Shown: positions 25,164-33,264 of the stretch, piece after piece
Layout: every line of letters starts with the position of its first letter
Position numbering within the stretch: the stretch's first letter is position 1
Translations under genes and position numbers: made by a program
Assembly: GCA_944325545.1 (NCBI GenBank)
Contig: CALVAM010000015.1
Span: 1-53,507, forward strand
Source: Candidatus Gastranaerophilales bacterium
Lineage (GTDB): Bacteria; Cyanobacteriota; Vampirovibrionia; Gastranaerophilales; Gastranaerophilaceae
Reading direction: 5' to 3'
DNA length: 53,507 bases
The notes under the pieces: model-generated
The model's input: only the letters and a program-made list of their open reading frames with translations
Told to the model about the DNA's origin: nothing
The model's database searches: none

Positions 25164-26240
25164 ATGAATTATTCATTATTATTTGATTTAGTGCGAAACA
25201 TTTATACTTCATTTTCATATAATGATAAATATGGGAGAGCTAAAATTCCATTCAGATATTTTTTAGAATTAACATATCGTTGTAATCTTGCTTGCCCTTA
25301 TTGTTATGTAGGGAAAGAAAGAAATAAATCTGAGCTTACATTAGAAGAGTGGAGAAGAGTAATTGATCAAATTCCATTTTATTCGATTGTTACTTTAGTA
25401 GGTGGAGAGCCTCTTTTAAGAAAAGATTTTATTGATATTTTTGCTTATACTTCAAAAAAAGTTTTTAATAAAACTCATATAGTATCAAATGGAATTTTAA
25501 TAAATGAAGAGATAATTAAGGCTTTTATCAAATATAAATTACTTTTATTATCAGTTTCTCTTGATGGATATGGAGAAACTCATAATAAAAATAGAGCAAA
25601 AGATGGAATTTTTGATAAAATTATTTCTAATTTGGAAAATTTAAAATCTCAAAGACAAAATCAAATGATTGATATAAAAACCATAGTCTTAGAAAATAAT
25701 TTGGATGATTTACCAAAACTTTATAAATTATGCGAAAAAATGGGATTTGAATTTTTATCAATATCATTTTTGAGAAATAATCATTGGAAACAAAATTCTA
25801 TTTTGCAAGAAAGTTTTATTCCTGAATTCAATGAAAATTATCCGATAAAATTGTATTTTGATATGGAACATTTTAAGGAAGTATATAAAGAAATAGAGAG
25901 CATAAAAGGAAAAACTAAATTAAGATTTTCACCTAAGTTTGAATATTCTAAAAATCCGCTTGAAGCAATTGAAAAATTCTTTCAATTACCTGAAAATATT
26001 CCATTAAACCAGATTTATAAACCTTGTACATATCCATATAATAATATGATGATTAATCCAGAAGGTTTTGTTTATCCTTGTCTTTCTCAAAAAATGGGGA
26101 ATGTGAAAGACAAATCTTTAAAAGAATTATTTAATTCTCCGCATTATTGTTGCTTTAGGAAAAATCTAAAAGCGTCAGGTGGAACTTTTGGAGCTTGCCA
26201 GCTTTGTTGTGAATTAGAATTAAGAGATTTTTCATATTAA
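25164..26240 (+). CDS. radical SAM/SPASM domain protein
   Basis: The 358-residue product has the radical SAM cluster motif CNLACPYC (Cys40, Cys44, Cys47), the GGEP motif (80-83) that holds SAM, and a C-terminal SPASM-type auxiliary cluster region with Cys288, Cys306, Cys345 and Cys348. Such enzymes modify peptides (RiPP or sactipeptide maturases), proteins or small molecules. No precursor peptide gene lies next to it, so the substrate is unknown. The Cys-rich protein at 12647 is 12 kb away and only a speculative candidate. A terminator and an extended -10 lie directly before the ATG. Confidence 0.88.
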   Translation: MNYSLLFDLVRNIYTSFSYNDKYGRAKIPFRYFLELTYRCNLACPYCYVGKERNKSELTLEEWRRVIDQIPFYSIVTLVGGEPLLRKDFIDIFAYTSKKVFNKTHIVSNGILINEEIIKAFIKYKLLLLSVSLDGYGETHNKNRAKDGIFDKIISNLENLKSQRQNQMIDIKTIVLENNLDDLPKLYKLCEKMGFEFLSISFLRNNHWKQNSILQESFIPEFNENYPIKLYFDMEHFKEVYKEIESIKGKTKLRFSPKFEYSKNPLEAIEKFFQLPENIPLNQIYKPCTYPYNNMMINPEGFVYPCLSQKMGNVKDKSLKELFNSPHYCCFRKNLKASGGTFGACQLCCELELRDFSY

Positions 26241-26328
26241 GATTTATAAAAAATATTTTTGATTAAAAGGCAATTTTTTTTCATAATTTGACTTTATATA
26301 AGTAGTTAGGTTTGAAAAGGTTTTTATT

Positions 26329-28566
26329 GTGACACAAATTAATCAAAATTTTGATAAATATCCTATTACAATGCAGCAGGGAAATCAACCTCAAGCTAGT
26401 TCTGTTCGCATACCTAACTATTACTATGTTCCTGAGAATAAAATGTCTGCTCAAGAAGCGATGGATTCTAATCCGATTTATCAAATGACAGTAAAACCTT
26501 TTAAAGAATATCCTCTAACAGTTCTAGGAACTTGGTTAGGTATTAGTGCTTTGTTGGATGGTTATTCTAAAGCTTGTAGTGGTGATTATGAAAAAAGTCT
26601 TGTAGGAAAAGCTGCAAAATTAGGTGATAATATACAGGAATCAAAATTTATTCAAAATAAACCTGTTCAAAAAGTTTTAAGTGGGTTTAAAAAAGTAGGA
26701 AATCTAGGTGAGAAAGCTGTTAATAATAGTGCGATTTTACGTGCTATGAAAAATACTCCGACTCAACCGGAATGGCCAATGGTCATAACTCAAATGTATA
26801 ACCAAAAACAAGAGGTTGTTCAAGAGTTTATTAAAATAGTAGACAATTTAAAGCTTGGTGATAATAGTGCTTTAGAATTAAAAAACGTAGGAATTACTAA
26901 AGCAGAAAAAGAAATGCTCAAAAAAACATTTAATGTAGATAGTATTTCTAAAATTCCACAAGAAAAAGCAGTAAATCAAGTTTTATTAAATCGTTTGGGA
27001 AAACCTCAAGCTGAAATAAATAAAATTTTAGCAATGGATACAGCAGAATCTCTTTCCACTACAAAAACAGAAATCCTAAAAGCGATGGGACTTGACTCTG
27101 CAAAATTAAAATTAATAAAAGAAGATATGTCCGGTAAATACATCGATGATGTAATGAAAGCTTGTGAAAAGGTCAAAGGCAAAGTCAAGATGGGTGCTGG
27201 GCATTATAGTTACTTAGGACCATTGACTAAATTGTTTGAAAGAACAAAAGGTTGTGATGAAATTTATAATCAACTTTATAGTATAACAAAAGGTGGCGGA
27301 GCTAAGACAGCTACAGGTAGGGCATTGTCAAAAACTCTTCAAGTTATACACAGAGGTCTTACTTTTGGTAATGGAAAATTAGGTGCATTAGTTTTTATCG
27401 CTCCAATTTTAGCAGAAGTATTTGTTAATACTAAAAAGGCGGAAAATGTCCAAAAAGTAGGGACTTTTGCAAATGGATTAGTTGATAATATTTCTTGGGT
27501 ATTTACTTTCCCTATAGCTTTAAAAATAATGCATTCAATAGGTGGCATAAAATATGCAGGCATGAGTAAAGAAGATGTTGAAAAGTGTAGAAATTTAAAA
27601 TCTGAGTTTAATGCTAAGTTAGGCAGTGGCCCTATTGATAGAATTAAATCGTGGTTTACTAAAGCTCCTCTTAAAAAGTGTGAGTTTAAAAATGTTACAG
27701 AATACAATATAGAAAAAGCTATTGTAAAAGAAAAAATTAAAAATCTTTCAAAAGTAAAAGGACAAAATATTTTTACTAAAGGTCTAAGAAAAATAATTAG
27801 TATACTTACACTTGATTTAGGAACATTTAAATCATATCAAAATGAAAATATTGCAGGTAGTTTGCTAAGAAAAATTCCTAATTTTTTAAGAAATGTTGTA
27901 GGTATTCCTTTAAGATTTGGCGTTTGGGGTGCTATCTCAATGGGTGTATTAGGTGCTGCTTTGACCAAAATTACTTCAAGTATTTTTGGAAAATCATATG
28001 ATGCTGAAAAACATGATGAACATAAAATTAATTTGAATGAACAAAAACATTATTTGAAAAAAGATTTGAATGATAGGTTATATAAAATAGCAAAAAATAA
28101 ACAAGTAATGCAGAATCAACCTATAAATAAAACAAATCAAAATCAAATTTCTCTAAAAGGTTTAAATCATAATACTCAAGATTTAAATATTGTTAATAAT
28201 GAAAATATTATAAAAAATACAGGTGATAATTATACTTATATTCCGTCTTCAGAAAATATTGTTCAAGATATTAATAAAGAAGATAAAATAGATAATTATA
28301 CATATGTTCCTTCTTCTCAAAATACAATAAAGCATCCTATAAATAAAAACAGTGTAGATAATTATACTTATATTCCATCTTCTAAATGTACAATTCCTCC
28401 AGGTGCAAAAGATGTTGAAAAGCAAAGGAAATATATACCTTCTCAAAAAGCTGCAAATATAGAGAAAACTTTTGATAATTCAGGATTACAGTCTGCTTTG
28501 GATAGAGCTCAAAGAGCAGAAGACAAAGCTTTGAGGGTTTTGGCAGGAAATTTTGATGGTATGTAA
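26329..28566 (+). CDS. large protein with C-terminal 22-residue repeats, function unknown
   Basis: The 745-residue product starts with GTG preceded by AAAAGG. It has a disordered Gln/Asn-rich N terminus with NYYYVPENK (residues 31-39), helical middle regions, and hydrophobic stretches near residues 64-76, 345-365, 380-400 and 525-545 that may be membrane segments. The C-terminal ~150 residues are Asn/Lys-rich. They contain three tandem units beginning DNYTYIPSS or DNYTYVPSS, at 28225, 28291 and 28357, exactly 66 bp apart, and a degenerate fourth unit with KYIPSQ. There is no signal peptide. I recognise no named domain; it looks like a lineage-specific protein. Confidence 0.75.
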   Translation: MTQINQNFDKYPITMQQGNQPQASSVRIPNYYYVPENKMSAQEAMDSNPIYQMTVKPFKEYPLTVLGTWLGISALLDGYSKACSGDYEKSLVGKAAKLGDNIQESKFIQNKPVQKVLSGFKKVGNLGEKAVNNSAILRAMKNTPTQPEWPMVITQMYNQKQEVVQEFIKIVDNLKLGDNSALELKNVGITKAEKEMLKKTFNVDSISKIPQEKAVNQVLLNRLGKPQAEINKILAMDTAESLSTTKTEILKAMGLDSAKLKLIKEDMSGKYIDDVMKACEKVKGKVKMGAGHYSYLGPLTKLFERTKGCDEIYNQLYSITKGGGAKTATGRALSKTLQVIHRGLTFGNGKLGALVFIAPILAEVFVNTKKAENVQKVGTFANGLVDNISWVFTFPIALKIMHSIGGIKYAGMSKEDVEKCRNLKSEFNAKLGSGPIDRIKSWFTKAPLKKCEFKNVTEYNIEKAIVKEKIKNLSKVKGQNIFTKGLRKIISILTLDLGTFKSYQNENIAGSLLRKIPNFLRNVVGIPLRFGVWGAISMGVLGAALTKITSSIFGKSYDAEKHDEHKINLNEQKHYLKKDLNDRLYKIAKNKQVMQNQPINKTNQNQISLKGLNHNTQDLNIVNNENIIKNTGDNYTYIPSSENIVQDINKEDKIDNYTYVPSSQNTIKHPINKNSVDNYTYIPSSKCTIPPGAKDVEKQRKYIPSQKAANIEKTFDNSGLQSALDRAQRAEDKALRVLAGNFDGM
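28225..28422 (+). repeat. three 66-bp in-frame tandem repeats
   Basis: The units start at 28225, 28291 and 28357. Each encodes DNYTY(I/V)PSS followed by a variable 13-residue linker rich in Asn, Lys and Ile. The core is conserved at protein level while linkers and codons have diverged, which suggests selection on the short motif. Confidence 0.8.
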
Positions 28567-28578
28567 GATTTAATCTAA

Positions 28579-28806
28579 TTAGGCATTGCTGTTGGCAAAT
28601 AAATTAAAGTATTTGTCTGCACCTAATTTAATGCTTTTTATTGCAGCTTGAACTCTGTTTGTAACTCCTAATTTTTTATAAATAGATGCAACGTGAGCTT
28701 TTGTTGTGTGGTTTGAAATAACAAGTTTTCTGGAAATTTCTCCATTATTTAAACCTAATAGTAGTAAAAATAAAACTTCTTTTTCTCTTGTTGTAAAAAT
28801 ATCCAT
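28579..28806 (-). CDS. stand-alone LuxR-type (GerE) helix-turn-helix protein
   Basis: The 75-residue product is little more than a LuxR C-terminal DNA-binding domain: FTTREKEVLFLLLLGLNNGE, ISRKLVISNHTTKAHVASIY and KKLGVTNRVQAAIKSI. There is no receiver or ligand-binding domain. The frame is open to a GTG at 28830, but AAAAGG lies 9 nt before the ATG at 28806. Its promoter region is shared with no neighbour: the barrel-like gene is also leftward and 107 bp upstream. The GerE fold normally dimerises on inverted repeats; targets are unknown. Confidence 0.85.
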   Translation of the reverse strand: MDIFTTREKEVLFLLLLGLNNGEISRKLVISNHTTKAHVASIYKKLGVTNRVQAAIKSIKLGADKYFNLFANSNA

Positions 28807-28912
28807 ATTTTTAAACCTTTTATATATCACCTATCTTTCTTTTACACTATCCTAGCTAAAGTGTCTATCAGCTAACTAGCTAATAATTTCAGAAAATATT
28901 GTTTAAAAAGGT

Positions 28913-29431
28913 TTAAAAAGTATACTTAATTCCTAGATAAACAGCAGGTGAATAGTCCCCCCATTCCTTTTTTTTAAGGTTATATGTTTTACTTATCTCG
29001 CCTTCTGCGTAAATATTAATATTTGAGTTAATATTATATCCAATTCCTGTAAGTGATGATAATGTAGTTTTTTTATCGCTTTTAAATGGTATTTTTAACG
29101 TAGAACCGGCAATTTCATAAATGTTAAATTTAGAATTAATATTTTTAGAATATTTGGCGGCTAATCTTGTATTAAAGGAACTGCCTGTAGATTCATATTG
29201 TAAACGAGAACGTGACTCAAATGCAAAGTCTTTTAAAAATTTAGGAGTTGTGTATTTTAGTTCTGTGAAAACTCCTTCAGATTCTTTGTTGAATTTTACG
29301 GCAAACATTCCTTCATAAGTTCCTGAAGTTGTTTGAGCTTTTATTCCCCTGCCCAAGTAATCTCCAAAGTTTTTATCAGGTATGGAGTAAGAAGCTTCAT
29401 TTTTTATGAAAAAATCTACTTTGTTTGGCAT
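28913..29431 (-). CDS. beta-barrel-like protein without a signal peptide
   Basis: The 172-residue product has alternating strands typical of outer membrane barrels (AGSTLKIPF, INIYAEGEISKTYNL) and ends PAVYLGIKYTF, with the C-terminal aromatic residue used as a Bam sorting signal. Yet it starts MPNKVDFFIKNEASYSI with no signal peptide, although a good AGAGG precedes the ATG. It may be the barrel half of a broken gene, a protein exported another way, or not a barrel at all. I found no signal sequence in the 107 bp upstream in any frame. Confidence 0.65.
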   Translation of the reverse strand: MPNKVDFFIKNEASYSIPDKNFGDYLGRGIKAQTTSGTYEGMFAVKFNKESEGVFTELKYTTPKFLKDFAFESRSRLQYESTGSSFNTRLAAKYSKNINSKFNIYEIAGSTLKIPFKSDKKTTLSSLTGIGYNINSNINIYAEGEISKTYNLKKKEWGDYSPAVYLGIKYTF

Positions 29432-29501
29432 ATTATCCTCTATATTTAATAAAGTATTTTTGTAAAAAAAAATTGCTTAATTTTTAAAATTTATATATTT
29501 A

Positions 29502-29510
29502 TGATATTAT
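29502..29510 (+). promoter_or_regulatory. extended -10 of the bamA operon
   Basis: TGATATTAT lies 28 bp before the TTG start of bamA. Here a Shine-Dalgarno GGAG stands between it and the start, so a short leader is expected. Confidence 0.4.
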
Positions 29511-29538
29511 ATTGTAGACAGTGCTGTGGAGTAGATAG

Positions 29539-31443
29539 TTGAAAAATCTATCGTTTTTATATAAAAATTTAATAGTTTTATTGCTTGTAATAGGGAGTTT
29601 AGGGCTTTATTCCGGTTCTGTTTGTGCTGAAGAAATCCCTAATGAAAATGAATTAGATTATATTGAAGAATCCAATTATGATAGTAGTACCGCTTATATT
29701 AATGATATTGAGATTTTAGGTTCAAATATTATACGTCCTGAGTATATTTTATCAAAATTAACCTTACAAAAGGGGAGTTTATATGATAAGGATGTTATGC
29801 AACAGGATTTAAAAACTATATATCGTATGGGTTATTTTACGGAAAGAATGAAGGCAATTCCTGTAAAAAATTCTAATGGGACAATTTCGTTAAAAATAAT
29901 AGTAGAAGAAAATATTCCTGTTACGGATTTTACAATAGAGGGTAATACTGTTGTTTCAAGTGATGAAATTATGCAGTATTTGTTGCCTTTAAAAGGAAAA
30001 CCTCAGAATATAACAGCTATAAACCAAGCTATGGAACAGATTAATCAGTGTTATTATTCAAAAGGTTATATTTTGTCAAAAATAGATTCAATTTATGATG
30101 ATCCTGACGGAACATTAAATTTGAGTATTACAGAAGGTAAAATTAATAAAATAATGATTACCGGTAATGAAAAAACAAAAGAATATGTAATTGAACGAAA
30201 TATAATGACGGAACCAGGCACTGTTTATAATGAAAATCAAGTAAAGCAAGATTTGGTTAGATTGTATTCAACTCAAGCTTTTAAGGATGTAAATAGAACA
30301 ATTGAAGTATCTGAAGAGGACCCGGATAAATTTGATGTAACTATAGAATTGAAGGAACAAAGAACGGCTTCTGTGTCGATTGGTGGGGGGTTAGATTCTG
30401 CAACAGGTGCCTTTGGGTCGGTTGGTATCTCTGATAATAACTTTAGAGGGATGAATCAAAGAGTGTCTTTAACAGGCATGGTTGGTTCGGGGATTTTAAT
30501 GAGTGATTCATCTATTAAAAGTCACATGAATTATCAAGCAGAATTAAGCTTTTTTGAACCTCATTTCTTAAATGCTGATAATTCATTAATGAGTAAGATT
30601 TATTTTAGAGATTTAGGCAGTTATCAAGTTCCTTTGGCTATAGAAAGAAGAATTGGTATTGAAGGAACAGTCGCTCATAGACTTAAGTTTAACAGAAATA
30701 TGTCTACAACATTTACATCAGGTGTAGAATATATTCATTTACAGGAAGGTGATGCAGAACGAATTGGTCAGTTATATAGAAATCACGGTCTTGACATTGC
30801 AGAAAGAGCTAAACAATTAGAGGGCGGTTTTTTCTTAAGATTGGCACCGGGTCTTGCTTATGATTCAAGGGATTCATCTGTAAATCCTAGAAATGGGGTT
30901 TTGGCTTCTGTTCGTTATGAAGAAGCGTTTGGTTTAGATGGTTTCGGAAAAACAAACGGACGCTTAACAGGTATGGCTAAAAAATATATTCCTATAGCTA
31001 AGAAATCTTCTTTGACATTTACTGGAAGAGGCGGTATAAAGGTTCACGGCGACAATATGCCTGAAGTTATGGCTTATAGATTAGGTGGTCCGTATACAAT
31101 TAGGGGTTATAAAGTAAATGGTGTCGGTACGGGTACTGCTTTTATAATGGGGTCCGCAGAACTTGCAACTCCAATTCCATTTGTGGATCGTTTAAAAGTA
31201 AATTTCTTGCAGAATTTAAGATTAACATTTTGGGTTGATGCCGGAAGAGTGTTTGATCCAACTATATCCAGCGTTATTTATGACAGACCGATTCAGGCTA
31301 TTACTGCCGGTATTGGTTTGAAAATTAATATGCCTGGAATTGGACCATTATCGGTTGACTATGGTTTCCCGCTTACAAATCCTGGTCCGAATGGTTCGCC
31401 TAGTGGTTACTTCACTTTCGGTGTTGGTGACATGATGTATTAG
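29539..31443 (+). CDS. bamA: outer membrane protein assembly factor BamA (Omp85)
   Basis: BamA inserts beta-barrel proteins into the outer membrane. The 634-residue product has a signal peptide (cleavage after CAE, about residue 31), three POTRA domains (residues 50-275) as in Cyanobacteria rather than the five of Proteobacteria, and a 16-strand barrel. The loop 6 motif IRGY is present in GGPYTIRGYKVNG. The start is TTG with GGAG upstream. Skp follows after 40 bp, the usual companion. Confidence 0.92.
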   Translation: MKNLSFLYKNLIVLLLVIGSLGLYSGSVCAEEIPNENELDYIEESNYDSSTAYINDIEILGSNIIRPEYILSKLTLQKGSLYDKDVMQQDLKTIYRMGYFTERMKAIPVKNSNGTISLKIIVEENIPVTDFTIEGNTVVSSDEIMQYLLPLKGKPQNITAINQAMEQINQCYYSKGYILSKIDSIYDDPDGTLNLSITEGKINKIMITGNEKTKEYVIERNIMTEPGTVYNENQVKQDLVRLYSTQAFKDVNRTIEVSEEDPDKFDVTIELKEQRTASVSIGGGLDSATGAFGSVGISDNNFRGMNQRVSLTGMVGSGILMSDSSIKSHMNYQAELSFFEPHFLNADNSLMSKIYFRDLGSYQVPLAIERRIGIEGTVAHRLKFNRNMSTTFTSGVEYIHLQEGDAERIGQLYRNHGLDIAERAKQLEGGFFLRLAPGLAYDSRDSSVNPRNGVLASVRYEEAFGLDGFGKTNGRLTGMAKKYIPIAKKSSLTFTGRGGIKVHGDNMPEVMAYRLGGPYTIRGYKVNGVGTGTAFIMGSAELATPIPFVDRLKVNFLQNLRLTFWVDAGRVFDPTISSVIYDRPIQAITAGIGLKINMPGIGPLSVDYGFPLTNPGPNGSPSGYFTFGVGDMMY

Positions 31444-31483
31444 AATAGTGTATAATAATTTAATAGATATCAGGAGGTTTGTT

Positions 31484-31933
31484 ATGAAAAATTTAAAATT
31501 AGGACTTATTACGTTATCAATGTTGATAACTACAGGTTTATCTTTTGCCGGTGGAGTAGGTTATATAGATTACGCTAAAGTTATTGATAATTATGATTAT
31601 GCAAAACAAGTTACTAAAGAAGTTGACGCAAAAGGCTTAGAAATGCAACAGTTTTTAGTAGATAAGGAAAAAGAATATAAAGCTTTAGATACTCCGTTAA
31701 AAAAACAAACTTTTGAAGAAAAAGTTGCTCAAGAATTTAAAACAAAAGAGGCGGCTTATGTTGCATTGAAAAATAAAAGAGAACAAGAAGTTTTTACTAA
31801 AATTAAAGATGCTGCAAAAGCTGTAATGGTTGAACAAAAGCTCGATGCAGTAATGGATGTAAGAGGTGTTTTTGTCGGCGGTGTTGATATAACTGATAGT
31901 GTTATTTCAAAGCTTAAAGGCGTTAAAAAATAA
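31484..31933 (+). CDS. skp: periplasmic chaperone Skp/OmpH-like
   Basis: Skp holds unfolded outer membrane proteins on the way to BamA. The 149-residue product has a signal peptide (cleavage after SFA, about residue 22), then a VGYIDYAKVIDNY N-terminal strand, a long charged coiled-coil hairpin (residues 35-115) and a C-terminal strand region with DAVMDVRGVFVGG. The frame opens at 31448, but AGGAGG precedes the ATG at 31484. Its stop overlaps the next start by one base (TAATG). Confidence 0.88.
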   Translation: MKNLKLGLITLSMLITTGLSFAGGVGYIDYAKVIDNYDYAKQVTKEVDAKGLEMQQFLVDKEKEYKALDTPLKKQTFEEKVAQEFKTKEAAYVALKNKREQEVFTKIKDAAKAVMVEQKLDAVMDVRGVFVGGVDITDSVISKLKGVKK

Positions 31934-33264
31934 TGAAAATTATTGATTTAATAGAAAAAAAGAAAAAAGGAAAAACTCATACAAAAGAAGAAATTAAATA
32001 CTTGATACAGGCTTTTGTGGAAGGAACTGTGGTCGATTCTCAAATATCAGCTTGGTTAATGGCTGTTACTCTAAATGGATTGACAGAATTAGAAACTGCT
32101 TTTTTAACAGAAGCTTTAGCTTATTCAGGTAAGTTTATTGATTTTGAAGAATTAAAGGATTCTATTGTTGATAAACATTCTACTGGTGGAGTTGGGGATA
32201 AAGTTACAATAACTTTAATTCCTTTACTTGCTGCTGCAGGTGTTCCAATTGCAAAAATATCTGACAGAGGAATTGGGCATGCTGCCGGTACTGTTGATAA
32301 ATTAGAGGCTATTCCCGGATTTAATTCTGTTTTATCAATTGACAATATAATTTCAATGGTAAAGGAACATAATGCTGTAATTGCTTCGCAAGATGAAAAT
32401 TTAGCTCCAGCTGATAAAAAATTACAAGCTTTGAGAAATTTAACAGCTACGACTGATAATATTTCATTGATAGCATCCTCAATTTTGTCTAAAAAGTTTG
32501 CATCAGGTGCCAGTAATATTGTTTTAGATGTAAAGTATGGGTTAGGTGCTTTTATGAAAACTCCTGATGAGGCTGTTTGTTTATCCAGAATGATGGTTAA
32601 TATTGGAAAAATTTTAAATAAAAAAATATTAGCAATCGTTACTTCTATGGATGAACCTTTAGGGAGAGCTATTGGTAATTCTATAGAAGTAATTGAGTCA
32701 ATGGAATTTCTTAAAGGAAACATTAAGTCAGGAGATTTGGCTGAACTTACTTTTTCTATTGCAAAAATTATATTAATCAATTTGGGTCTTTATGATAATA
32801 AGAAGGAAGCAGAAATATTTTTAAAAAATTTAATTGATTCAGGAAAAGCAATTGAAAAATGTAGAGAATTAATGGCTGCACAAGGTGGAAATTCAGAAGT
32901 CGTAGATAATTATGATAAGTTTGATTTACCTCAGTTTAAAATTGAGTGTGAATCAAAAAAGAGTGGTTATGTGCAAAAAATAAATGCTTTTAATATTGCG
33001 AAAGCTTCGAAGATATTAGGAGCAAGTAGAGAAAATTCGACAGATAAAATAGATTGTAGCGTAGGAATTTTTCTTAATAAAAAAAGCGGAGAATATGTTG
33101 ATAAAGGTGAGATACTTTATACAATATATTCAAATGATGAAGACAAAACAAGAGTTGCACAAAAAATCTGTGATAAAGCCTTCTCTATTAATGATACTAA
33201 ACCAATTCATAATAATTTGATTTATAAAGTTATAAAAACAGAAGATGAGGATGATGATGTTTAA
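31933..33264 (+). CDS. pdp: pyrimidine-nucleoside phosphorylase
   Basis: This enzyme cleaves thymidine or uridine with phosphate, feeding pyrimidine salvage. The 443-residue product has the signature DKHSTGGVGDKVTI, followed by ISDRGIGHAAGTVDKLE, and the SQDENLAPADKKL motif. The length fits thymidine/pyrimidine phosphorylases of the DeoA/Pdp group; the sequence does not decide between the two. It overlaps skp by one base upstream and the FlhA-like gene by 8 bp downstream, so it is in the same transcript as bamA-skp. Confidence 0.92.
   Translation: MKIIDLIEKKKKGKTHTKEEIKYLIQAFVEGTVVDSQISAWLMAVTLNGLTELETAFLTEALAYSGKFIDFEELKDSIVDKHSTGGVGDKVTITLIPLLAAAGVPIAKISDRGIGHAAGTVDKLEAIPGFNSVLSIDNIISMVKEHNAVIASQDENLAPADKKLQALRNLTATTDNISLIASSILSKKFASGASNIVLDVKYGLGAFMKTPDEAVCLSRMMVNIGKILNKKILAIVTSMDEPLGRAIGNSIEVIESMEFLKGNIKSGDLAELTFSIAKIILINLGLYDNKKEAEIFLKNLIDSGKAIEKCRELMAAQGGNSEVVDNYDKFDLPQFKIECESKKSGYVQKINAFNIAKASKILGASRENSTDKIDCSVGIFLNKKSGEYVDKGEILYTIYSNDEDKTRVAQKICDKAFSINDTKPIHNNLIYKVIKTEDEDDDV

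Noticed and set aside
28225-28422. CRISPR-like array from the regular 66-bp spacing
   Set aside because: The repeats are in frame within a coding region, with diverged codons and protein-level conservation; no cas genes.
32121-32780. 219-codon leftward ORF inside pdp
   Set aside because: Antisense shadow of a conserved enzyme gene.
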